Position numbers and translations under genes: made by a program
Source: Thermoprotei archaeon
Lineage (GTDB): Archaea; Thermoproteota; Thermoprotei; QMSL01; B3-G16
Length of the DNA: 14,331 bases
Direction of reading: 5' to 3'
NCBI GenBank assembly: GCA_003649665.1
Contig: QMSL01000015.1
Coordinates: 1-14,331 of the forward strand
The notes under the pieces: model-generated
Told to the model about the DNA's origin: nothing
Databases searched by the model: none
The model's input: only the letters and a program-made list of their open reading frames with translations
Shown: piece by piece, positions 7,177-12,954 of the stretch
Layout of the letters: each line of letters opens with the position of its first letter
How positions within the stretch are numbered: the stretch's first letter is position 1

Positions 7177-8883
7177 TTATTCCAAGAATGTTGGAATCTT
7201 GTTAAACTCTTCTTTTACTATCTTTACTGCTAGCTTAGGCTGCCTAGTCCTTGTGAAGAGACCCTTTCTATTGAGAATTACCCTACGTGCGCTTTGCGGA
7301 GTCCTGAAATCTGCGAAATTCCATATATGCATTCCTATTATGTACTCCTTCCGTTTTAGCATTTCTATATACTTTCTTATGAATTCTGCCTGGTACTCTT
7401 CACTCCACATGACGGGTGGATCGTGATGGAATCCACTCACTGCACCCGCTCCGAATTCAGTTATAAGAATCGGTTTATCAGGATACATTTCGTGTACTTT
7501 ATCAAGGATCCTCTCTGCTTCTCGAACTCCCTCATCTATTTCACCAGGATATTTATACCAGCCTAAGTATATATTGAGGCTTATTACGTCAACAGCCTCT
7601 AGGGCCTTATCCTCAGTGTGGAACATAGATGCAAAAGTCACTGGTCTTGTAGGATCTAGTTTCTTAACGTGATCACAGAGCTCTTTTATGAAGTCGTATG
7701 CTGTTTCAACATTGCTTCTAGGTTCATTTGCTACACTATACATTATTACCGAGGGCCTATTCTTATGCTGTTTGATCATCTCTTCAATCATCCTCTTGAC
7801 TTTCTCTATATATTCTCGATCAGTAAAGTGTTCCTCTCTTGCACCCACCATTGGCGATTCTAGTATTACAAGGAATCCAAGTTTATCTGCTAGATCCAAG
7901 TGAGCATTACTATATGGATAATGTGATGTCCTAAACGAGTTCATACCTAATTCCTTCATTAAATAGAAGTCCCTTATGAGTACTGCTCCCGGTAGGTACT
8001 TCCCGGTTACTGGGAAATCTTCGTGCCTTCCAACACCTTTAAGGAATATAGGTCTATCATTGAGATATAATCTCCCATTCCTTACTGCAACGCTTCTAAA
8101 TCCTATATTCTCCTCAACCATATCCTTTACTTCGTTATCCTTAATTAGCGATGCCCTCAAGGTATATAGATTAGGTTCCTCTGGACTCCATGGCTTAACT
8201 CCACTAACGTGATCATCAATTGTAGCCTTTCCTTTTTTCACCTCCACGCTCTTTGAATATACTTCACGTCCCTCATCATCAACTAGAGTTAGCTTTACGA
8301 TCAGCCTTCCTTCTCCAACAACTGTTATGTCAACTTTCAACAGTCCTTTATGATCGGTGATTACGGTTAGATCCTCGATATAATCGGGGTTTGTAAATTC
8401 AACGTAAACGGGTCTAAATATTCCGCCGTAATGGAAGAAGTCAAAATAGGTATTGTTCATTCCCTCTCCAGGTGGTACATTCTTCTTAGTTAAGGTATTA
8501 TCGACCTCCACTATTAACTTATTATAATCGCCGAATTTTACTGCCTTATCGGCATTTAACTTAAACTGTGTGAAAGCTCCTTCATGCTCTCCTAAGAACT
8601 CTCCATTGAGCCATACCTTAGCCTTATAGCTAACGCCCTCAAAGGTTAGCCAAACTCTCATGCCATCATATTCCTTAGGTACGAAGAACTCGTTCTCATA
8701 CCATGCTACGCCCATATATTGGTCCCATTGTGGTCTTTGTTCGTTCCATGATGAGGGTACGTAAATTAAATCGCCTGTCCTTAAACCATTGAACCAACCT
8801 TCTTCCTCTCCCTTCTTATTTGGGTCAAGTTTGAATTTCCAATATCCCTCAAGCACTATCTTAGGTCTAAATCTACTGAACAT
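7177..8883 (-). CDS. Glycoside hydrolase family 2, probable beta-glucuronidase
   Basis: The enzyme is predicted to hydrolyse beta-D-glucuronides with retention of configuration. It has 568 residues, close to the roughly 600 of E. coli GusA. The order is an N-terminal jelly-roll sugar-binding domain (about 1-165, with FFHYGGIFRPVYVEF), an immunoglobulin-like domain (about 166-265), and a TIM barrel (about 266-568, opening with GFRSVAVRNGRLYLNDRPI). Acid/base Glu387 lies in SVANEPRS and nucleophile Glu476 in LITEFGAG. The segment NRKGLFTRTRQPK holds Asn538 and Lys540, the N-x-K motif known in glucuronidases to bind the substrate carboxylate. MWSEEYQ after the nucleophile also matches glucuronidases. 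There is no signal peptide, so substrates must be imported or internal. AGGTGG 6 bases before ATG 8883 supports the start. It is flanked on the same strand by an MscS-like channel and a transglutaminase-like gene. Beta-galactosidase activity is less likely. Confidence 0.88.
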   Translation of the reverse strand: MFSRFRPKIVLEGYWKFKLDPNKKGEEEGWFNGLRTGDLIYVPSSWNEQRPQWDQYMGVAWYENEFFVPKEYDGMRVWLTFEGVSYKAKVWLNGEFLGEHEGAFTQFKLNADKAVKFGDYNKLIVEVDNTLTKKNVPPGEGMNNTYFDFFHYGGIFRPVYVEFTNPDYIEDLTVITDHKGLLKVDITVVGEGRLIVKLTLVDDEGREVYSKSVEVKKGKATIDDHVSGVKPWSPEEPNLYTLRASLIKDNEVKDMVEENIGFRSVAVRNGRLYLNDRPIFLKGVGRHEDFPVTGKYLPGAVLIRDFYLMKELGMNSFRTSHYPYSNAHLDLADKLGFLVILESPMVGAREEHFTDREYIEKVKRMIEEMIKQHKNRPSVIMYSVANEPRSNVETAYDFIKELCDHVKKLDPTRPVTFASMFHTEDKALEAVDVISLNIYLGWYKYPGEIDEGVREAERILDKVHEMYPDKPILITEFGAGAVSGFHHDPPVMWSEEYQAEFIRKYIEMLKRKEYIIGMHIWNFADFRTPQSARRVILNRKGLFTRTRQPKLAVKIVKEEFNKIPTFLE

Positions 8884-8889
8884 AGCATT

Positions 8890-8946
8890 CCACCTAAGGT
8901 CTTTTTGGGATTACGTAAGATCTCTTCCATAGATTCACATATATAT
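8890..8946 (-). promoter_or_regulatory. Promoter and ribosome site of the GH2 gene
   Basis: On the minus strand ATATATAT at 8939-8946 is a TATA box. A transcript starting about 26 bases downstream would have a leader of about 35 bases carrying AGGTGG at 8890-8895, 6 bases from the start codon. Confidence 0.55.
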
Positions 8947-8970
8947 GCTTTCATTAGCAGGTCTTACTAA

Positions 8971-9603
8971 CTATGCTCTTTCCTCCAACTTCACTATTTT
9001 CTGCCCGAGTACACTATTGTTTGGAATTAATACCAAACTTCCATCGTCCTGTCTTATATGAGTGTACAGCGTCGTTATATTCTCTATCACGCCTTTGACG
9101 TTCCCTATAGTAACTCTCTCGCCTATTTTGATAGGCTTAGCCAATAATATGAATAGCCCAGCTAACGCCTGACTTAGGACTTGTTGTGACGCAAATCCGA
9201 TTACCATGCCCATGAACCCACCTAGAGCTATTCCTATTGCCCCACCAGATATGGCGCCAGATACTCCTACAAGTATACTTCCCATTCCTAGGATTTTAAT
9301 CAAGCTTTCTATCATTGATGCTTCAGGATGCTCATACCTCTGCCTAAAGGACCAATAAACGAATTTTGCAAAGGAATTAACTAACAAGTAGCCTATTATT
9401 ATCCAGAATGTGATCCTTATGTAAGCTTCGTAGTTTAATAAAACCTTTAATCCTACCTTAGGAACTATCTCTCTCATGACGAAGTCAAGAAGAGCTTGAA
9501 GTACGACGAATGCTATAACGTATATCATAAATCTTAGAAACGCCATTCCAGGCTTCCTTAACTCTTTATTTTCATGGGTGCTTTTCTCCACAAGATTCCC
9601 CAT
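8971..9603 (-). CDS. Short MscS-family mechanosensitive ion channel
   Basis: This is a membrane channel of the small-conductance mechanosensitive family, which releases solutes on hypo-osmotic shock. It has 210 residues against about 280 for E. coli MscS. There are probable membrane helices at about 20-42 and 60-82, and a long third helix from about 103 to 154. That helix includes the Gly/Ala-rich pore-lining stretch GGFMGMVIGFASQQVLSQAL (128-147) followed by AGLFILLAKPIKIGERVTIG. The beta domain (about 158-205) has GVIENITTLYTHIRQDDGSL and the conserved IPNNSVLG. The protein stops soon after this, so the C-terminal alpha/beta cage domain of MscS is absent. The final residues look like a genuine end, and no frame continuation was noticed. 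ATG 9603 has TATAAATA about 29 bases upstream, which fits a leaderless transcript. Confidence 0.9.
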   Translation of the reverse strand: MGNLVEKSTHENKELRKPGMAFLRFMIYVIAFVVLQALLDFVMREIVPKVGLKVLLNYEAYIRITFWIIIGYLLVNSFAKFVYWSFRQRYEHPEASMIESLIKILGMGSILVGVSGAISGGAIGIALGGFMGMVIGFASQQVLSQALAGLFILLAKPIKIGERVTIGNVKGVIENITTLYTHIRQDDGSLVLIPNNSVLGQKIVKLEERA

Positions 9604-9628
9604 TCTATTTCATCATCGGTGATCCTGC

Positions 9629-9636
9629 TATTTATA
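9629..9636 (-). promoter_or_regulatory. TATA box of the MscS-like gene
   Basis: On the minus strand TATAAATA is centred about 29-30 bases before ATG 9603, the spacing expected when transcription starts at or next to the start codon. An ATG ATG AAA TAG just upstream is out of frame and closed. Confidence 0.6.
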
Positions 9637-9774
9637 GACACCGTTTGGGAAAGGGCAGTTCTCCTCAGAGTATTTTTCATCAAAGTATTCCTCATATTGA
9701 ATCTTACATTAGTTCACTTTCTAACGATACGCTTAAATTCCTCACCCTTATTTTCAGAGATCTCAGTATTGGAA

Positions 9775-9782
9775 TTAAATAT
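9775..9782 (+). promoter_or_regulatory. TATA-like promoter of the amino-acid transporter
   Basis: TTAAATAT is centred about 53 bases before ATG 9832, which predicts a transcript start near 9805 and a leader of about 27 bases. The rest of the divergent intergenic region (about 9640-9770) shows nothing I can name. Confidence 0.45.
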
Positions 9783-9809
9783 GTAAAAAGCCTAGCCTAG
9801 CTCAAACGT

Positions 9810-9822
9810 CTCATTGAATGAG
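9810..9822 (+). repeat. 13-bp palindrome over the transporter leader and ribosome site
   Basis: CTCATTGAATGAG is a perfect dyad with 6-base arms around one central G. It overlaps the predicted start of the transcript and the first bases of the GAGGTGAG ribosome site (9820-9827). It could be an operator, or a small RNA hairpin that hides the ribosome site. No regulator is identified. Confidence 0.4.
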
Positions 9823-9831
9823 GTGAGCTAC

Positions 9832-11175
9832 ATGGAGAACTCAACGTTAAGGCGCGATCTAAGCCTAATAGAGGTAGTTGCTATTGGGTTAGGAACTATG
9901 ATAGGGGGAACTATCTTCTCTTCACTTGGCATAATAGTATTCCTTATCGGTAAGCTTTCCTTACTTTCCCTCTTAATTAATAGCTTCATCGCCTTCATGA
10001 TAAGTTACAACTACGCGAAACTTAGTGCTAGGTTTCCTTCATGTGGAGCTGGCTATTCGTTTGTGGCTAAGGCTTTTCCTAAGAGCTCATTGCTTAAGAT
10101 ATTTACAGGCTACTCAACGCTATTTGCCTATGCCTCTGCATGTTCGTTCTATGCCATAGTATTCTCCTATTACCTTCACTCACTATTAGGTATTAACGCT
10201 ACATCATTCTCCATAATGCTAGTATCCCTTCTTATAATAGCTGGTGTAGTGTTTGTAAACATTATGGGAGTGAAGAAAACAGGCGTTGTAGAGAGTATCT
10301 TCTCCTTCTTTAAGGTAATAGTACTAGTGCTCATCATAGTATCTGGACTGATGTTAACAGGAGTGAACTTGCCATCGCTTCCACGATATATATCTCCGAT
10401 GGAAGCTTTTAAGAGCGTTTTATATGGATCCGCAATTACTTTCCTTGGCTTTGAGGGATTTGAAGCTATAGTAAATGCTTCTGAGGAGAGCAAAGATGAG
10501 CGTTATGTGACTAGGGCGATATACCTCTCATTCATTACAGTAGCCTTCTTGTACTTCTCCATAGCAATGCTGTTGCTATCGACACTTAATAGCTCTTTAG
10601 GAGACGTTGCCTATGGTAACATTGAAACTCTATTAAGTGACGTAGCAAGTTTATCTCTTGGTCTCTCAGGTAAGCTTCTCGTCTCAGTATGTGCATTATC
10701 AGCTACAGCTTCAGCCCTAAATGGAAGCCTTTATGCCGTATCAAGGCTTATATACGCTATGAGTAGGGATAACATCCTTCCCAAGTCCTTATGTAAGTTA
10801 AACGAGCATGATGTACCTTATCTAAGCATAATCATAACAGGTGCGTTATCATGCTTGCTACTATTTCTAAATAGGGCTGTAGAATGTCTCGGTGAGGTTA
10901 CTAGCCTATCATTTCTATTGGTATTTTCTTTAGTTTCATTTGCTAACTTAAAGGTACGCCATGAGACGAAGTCTAGCTTGATACCATGTCTTCTTGGAGT
11001 CGTATCCCCTCTTGTGCTGGTGTTCTATGCGTCCCTCACTACACCACATGTAATTTCTCCCCTAATCTTATGGTTAATAATGACGACGTTCATAGGTATA
11101 TTAATGTTAATTATTAATGGTAGGTTAAAATTAATGAAAATAAGGAGACTAAAGTTAATCAGGCGTATGTACTAG
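9832..11175 (+). CDS. APC-superfamily amino-acid permease
   Basis: This is a membrane transporter of the amino acid-polyamine-organocation family, probably taking up amino acids by cation symport or exchange. It has 447 residues and about 12 hydrophobic segments. Helix 1 carries the family motif GLGTMIGGTIF (19-29), where the unwound Gly-rich stretch binds the substrate amino group. Helix 6 carries FLGFEGFEAIVNASEES (204-220), and SRLIYAMSRDNILP (304-317) matches the conserved loop after helix 8. The C-terminus is very basic (KLMKIRRLKLIRRMY), consistent with a cytoplasmic end. The open frame reaches back to TTG 9814. I chose ATG 9832 because GAGGTGAG at 9820-9827 lies 4 bases before it and the family motif then starts at the usual distance. 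Its stop overlaps the stop of the convergent HMG-CoA reductase gene by 4 bases. The specific substrate cannot be told. Confidence 0.92.
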   Translation: MENSTLRRDLSLIEVVAIGLGTMIGGTIFSSLGIIVFLIGKLSLLSLLINSFIAFMISYNYAKLSARFPSCGAGYSFVAKAFPKSSLLKIFTGYSTLFAYASACSFYAIVFSYYLHSLLGINATSFSIMLVSLLIIAGVVFVNIMGVKKTGVVESIFSFFKVIVLVLIIVSGLMLTGVNLPSLPRYISPMEAFKSVLYGSAITFLGFEGFEAIVNASEESKDERYVTRAIYLSFITVAFLYFSIAMLLLSTLNSSLGDVAYGNIETLLSDVASLSLGLSGKLLVSVCALSATASALNGSLYAVSRLIYAMSRDNILPKSLCKLNEHDVPYLSIIITGALSCLLLFLNRAVECLGEVTSLSFLLVFSLVSFANLKVRHETKSSLIPCLLGVVSPLVLVFYASLTTPHVISPLILWLIMTTFIGILMLIINGRLKLMKIRRLKLIRRMY

Positions 11176-12452
11176 GAGGCTTTCATCTTCCTCTTTAATT
11201 CCTCCAATATCTCTCTTGCTCTCTCCATTCTTATCTTTCCTTCCTTTATCATTCTCTCAGCGACTAAATCTATTAACTCGCCTGTTGCTCCTACTGCTAT
11301 AGCAAGGTTCCTTGCATGAAGTTTCATATGACCTTTTTGAATTCCTTCTGTGGCTAAGGCCTTAAGCGCCGCTAAATTATTTGCTAGTCCAACGCTTACC
11401 ATAACTTGTGCTAATTCGCTTGCTGTCTTAACGCCTAATATCTTTAATGCTATTTTTGCTAGTGGATTAACGCGTGTTGCACCACCGACTATACCTACGG
11501 CCATAGGCATCTCTAGGAATCCCCTAAGGTCTCCCTTTTCGGTCATTTCCCATGTACTTAATGGTAAGTATCTTCCAGTAATGGCCGCATATGCATGCGC
11601 GCCTGCCTCTAACGCTCTAGTGTCATTTCCAGTAGCGAGAGCTACTGCTATTACACCATTCATTATTCCTTTATTATGAGTGGCTGCTCTATATGGATCA
11701 GCTTTTGCAAAGGCGTATGCGTACAATATTCCCTCGACTACATCCTCTCCTCCAAGTACTTCCTTTGGGACTACGCACTCAGCTCTAGCAAGTCTCTTTA
11801 CAGCTAAATTTGAAACTATCCTTAGGTAGACCTTTCCACCAGTTATTTTCTCGATATACGGAGCGACGGCTTCGGCCATGGTATTGACTGCATTAGCGCC
11901 CATTGCATCACGTACATCTACCAATAAATGGACTATTACCATAGGTCCCTTGATTGTGTCAATTATCCTTACTTCTACATCCTTTGCTCCTCCCCCTAGC
12001 TTGACTAAAATTGGATCCTGCTCATTTGCTATCTCAAGAATTTTCTCCTTCTCACTCAATATCTGCTCTTTAGCTTCTACTGGATCCTTAACATTAGTTA
12101 ACTGGATCTGTCCAATCATGACTGGAGGTGTGGTTTCGGCTTTAAACCCACCACCAGCTCTTACCATCTTTGCAGCATTGCTTGCAGCAGCTACTACTGA
12201 AGGCTCTTCTATAACCATTGGAACGAGGTAATCCTTACCGTTTATTAGAAAGTTCGTAGCGACTGCAAATGGTAAATGAAATACTCCAATAACGTTCTCT
12301 ATCATTCTATCGGCAAGGTCTAGAGGAAGGCTTCCAGTATTTAAAAGAGCGCTTACTTCCTCGTCTGTAAGCTCAGCAAACTCTTTCACGATCTTTACTC
12401 TCTCTATTATGGGCAATTTGTAAAAACCTGGAATCCTCGATGTCCTCTTCAT
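11172..12452 (-). CDS. Hydroxymethylglutaryl-CoA reductase, class II
   Basis: It interconverts HMG-CoA and mevalonate. In an archaeon the expected role is mevalonate supply for isoprenoid ether lipids. It has 426 residues, the length of the Pseudomonas mevalonii enzyme, which it resembles from end to end. Landmarks are ENVIG (52-56), EEPSVVAAAS (82-91) with the catalytic Glu, the class II form DVRDAMGANAVNT (179-191), catalytic Lys261 in THNKGIMNG, Asp277 in ATGND, and the catalytic His region GHMKLHARN (374-382). Asp146 aligns with the residue reported to favour NAD(H) in the Pseudomonas enzyme. There are no membrane segments, so it is soluble. ATG 12452 has GAGGG 6 bases upstream and a TATA box (AAATATAA, 12491-12498). 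Class I enzymes are the usual archaeal form, so this gene may have come by transfer. Its base composition does not stand out from its neighbours. Confidence 0.95.
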   Translation of the reverse strand: MKRTSRIPGFYKLPIIERVKIVKEFAELTDEEVSALLNTGSLPLDLADRMIENVIGVFHLPFAVATNFLINGKDYLVPMVIEEPSVVAAASNAAKMVRAGGGFKAETTPPVMIGQIQLTNVKDPVEAKEQILSEKEKILEIANEQDPILVKLGGGAKDVEVRIIDTIKGPMVIVHLLVDVRDAMGANAVNTMAEAVAPYIEKITGGKVYLRIVSNLAVKRLARAECVVPKEVLGGEDVVEGILYAYAFAKADPYRAATHNKGIMNGVIAVALATGNDTRALEAGAHAYAAITGRYLPLSTWEMTEKGDLRGFLEMPMAVGIVGGATRVNPLAKIALKILGVKTASELAQVMVSVGLANNLAALKALATEGIQKGHMKLHARNLAIAVGATGELIDLVAERMIKEGKIRMERAREILEELKRKMKAS

Positions 12453-12458
12453 TTCTAT

Positions 12459-12498
12459 CCCTCTTAGATTATCTTGTACTTTATGGGTAATTATATTT
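12459..12498 (-). promoter_or_regulatory. Promoter and ribosome site of the HMG-CoA reductase gene
   Basis: On the minus strand AAATATAA (12491-12498) is a TATA box. A start about 26 bases downstream gives a leader of about 17 bases holding GAGGG (12459-12463), 6 bases before the ATG. Confidence 0.55.
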
Positions 12499-12596
12499 TT
12501 ACAAAGGAGTGCCCTTTATTACCGTACTTTTCTCATCTAATTACAAGTCTATTTCATCTAAGATTTAGAATAAAAAGATCTCATAAAAGAGGAAGG

Positions 12597-12626
12597 ACGA
12601 GGTAAGGCACGTATTGTTTATCTCGT
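12597..12626 (-). repeat. Imperfect inverted repeat (9-bp stem) followed by T runs on the minus strand
   Basis: ACGAGGTAA (12597-12605) pairs with TTATCTCGT (12618-12626) in nine positions, one of them G-T, around a 12-base loop. On the minus strand the stem is followed by T-rich sequence (CCTTCCTCTTTTATG, then CTTTTTATTC). That would suit a processing or termination signal for a transcript coming from the sRNA side. It may also be chance. Confidence 0.3.
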
Positions 12627-12669
12627 AATGAAAGGATTAGTTATGACCATAAGGGCTTACTTCAATGAG

Positions 12670-12730
12670 GTGTCTCAGCTCTCGTAAGGATCTTCATTGA
12701 GTCCGCCACTGGCGGTTTCATCATCGCTTA
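12670..12730 (-). ncRNA. Candidate C/D box guide sRNA
   Basis: On the minus strand the order is box C ATGATGA (12718-12724), a 12-nt guide AACCGCCAGTGG, D' CGGA (12702-12705, degenerate), a 4-nt spacer, C' ATGAAGA (12691-12697, one change from consensus), a second 12-nt guide TCCTTACGAGAG, and box D CTGA (12675-12678). This is the compact archaeal two-guide layout, in which such RNAs direct 2'-O-methylation with L7Ae, Nop5 and fibrillarin. A BRE/TATA promoter predicts transcription starting about 5 bases before box C. The D guide complements CUCUCGUAAGGA, which contains the anticodon-loop-like string CUCGUAA. Weak points are no good terminal stem, a degenerate D', and a first guide that can fold on itself with D' (CCGCC AGU GGCGG). 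Confidence 0.65.
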
Positions 12731-12752
12731 AACTTATATTCTAAACATTACC

Positions 12753-12766
12753 TATATATCCTTTTA
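12753..12766 (-). promoter_or_regulatory. BRE/TATA promoter of the candidate sRNA
   Basis: On the minus strand TAAAAGG (12760-12766, BRE-like) runs into ATATATA (12753-12759). The TATA centre at 12756 predicts a start near 12730, about 5 bases before box C at 12724. No protein start fits this promoter on the minus strand; HMG-CoA reductase is 300 bases away and has its own. Confidence 0.6.
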
Positions 12767-12860
12767 CGATTAATAGATCCCCACAGTATTCACTTTATTA
12801 CCTTCCGTAAGCCCCTTCCCGCGTAGTACATTTTGCTGCTATTCTTGATGAAAAATGAAG

Positions 12861-12904
12861 TCTTAGGCACTTCATAAATTTTTTATAAGAGTTATCTTAG
12901 GCGC
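12861..12904 (+). repeat. Direct repeat TCTTAGGC(A/G)C around the nrdD promoter
   Basis: TCTTAGGCAC (12861-12870) and TCTTAGGCGC (12895-12904) match at 9 of 10 bases and lie 34 bases apart, about three helical turns, on the same face of DNA. They bracket TTTTATAAG (12881-12889) and precede CTTTAAAT (12908-12915), so they are candidate regulator sites for nrdD. Confidence 0.4.
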
Positions 12905-12946
12905 TATCTTTAAATTCTACAAGAGACATTAGTTGATATTAGGTGA
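12881..12946 (+). promoter_or_regulatory. nrdD promoter candidates and ribosome site
   Basis: Two TATA-like elements are present. TTTTATAAG (12881-12889) predicts a leader of about 44 bases, and CTTTAAAT (12908-12915) a leader of about 17. Both retain AGGTGA at 12941-12946, 8 bases before ATG 12955. The sequence does not say which is used. Confidence 0.5.
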
Positions 12947-12954
12947 AAAGTCAA

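Larger units (their letters stand above)
12453..12954. other. 502-base intergenic region
   Basis: This is the only long stretch without a protein gene. It holds the HMG-CoA reductase promoter at the left, an imperfect hairpin at 12597-12626, a candidate C/D box sRNA with its promoter at 12670-12766 on the minus strand, and repeated elements plus TATA boxes for nrdD at the right. Open frames inside are under 40 codons and lack convincing starts. Nothing was recognised in 12500-12570 or 12770-12850. Confidence 0.7.

Noticed and set aside
6857..7426. A 189-codon open frame on the plus strand
   Set aside because: It is antisense across the transglutaminase-like gene, the gap and the 3' end of GH2, with low-complexity Ser/Leu-rich translation. 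Both opposite-strand genes have clear catalytic motifs.
9574..9786. A 70-codon plus-strand frame in the divergent intergenic region
   Set aside because: It begins inside the MscS gene, covers two promoters, has no ribosome site and resembles no family I know.
9789..9803. Tandem CCTAGCCTAG near the transporter promoter
   Set aside because: Two five-base units only; too short to separate from chance.
11878..12231. A 117-codon plus-strand frame inside HMG-CoA reductase (and a similar one at 11350-11679)
   Set aside because: Antisense shadows of a highly conserved gene, with no recognisable protein.
12628..12687. A 19-codon frame starting ATG AAA GGA in the long intergenic region, open back to 12574
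   Set aside because: There is no ribosome site at a suitable distance and no recognisable protein, and it overlaps the candidate sRNA on the other strand. A gene remnant cannot be excluded but is not supported.
12701..12719. Plus-strand CCGCC ACT GGCGG followed by TTTC as a bacterial-type terminator
   Set aside because: The T run is only three bases, no plus-strand gene ends before it, and the minus-strand C/D box reading explains the flanking motifs better.
12847..12900. A second C/D box RNA on the plus strand starting at TTGATGA
   Set aside because: Box C lacks the purine, and no CTGA or spaced D'/C' pair follows at guide length.
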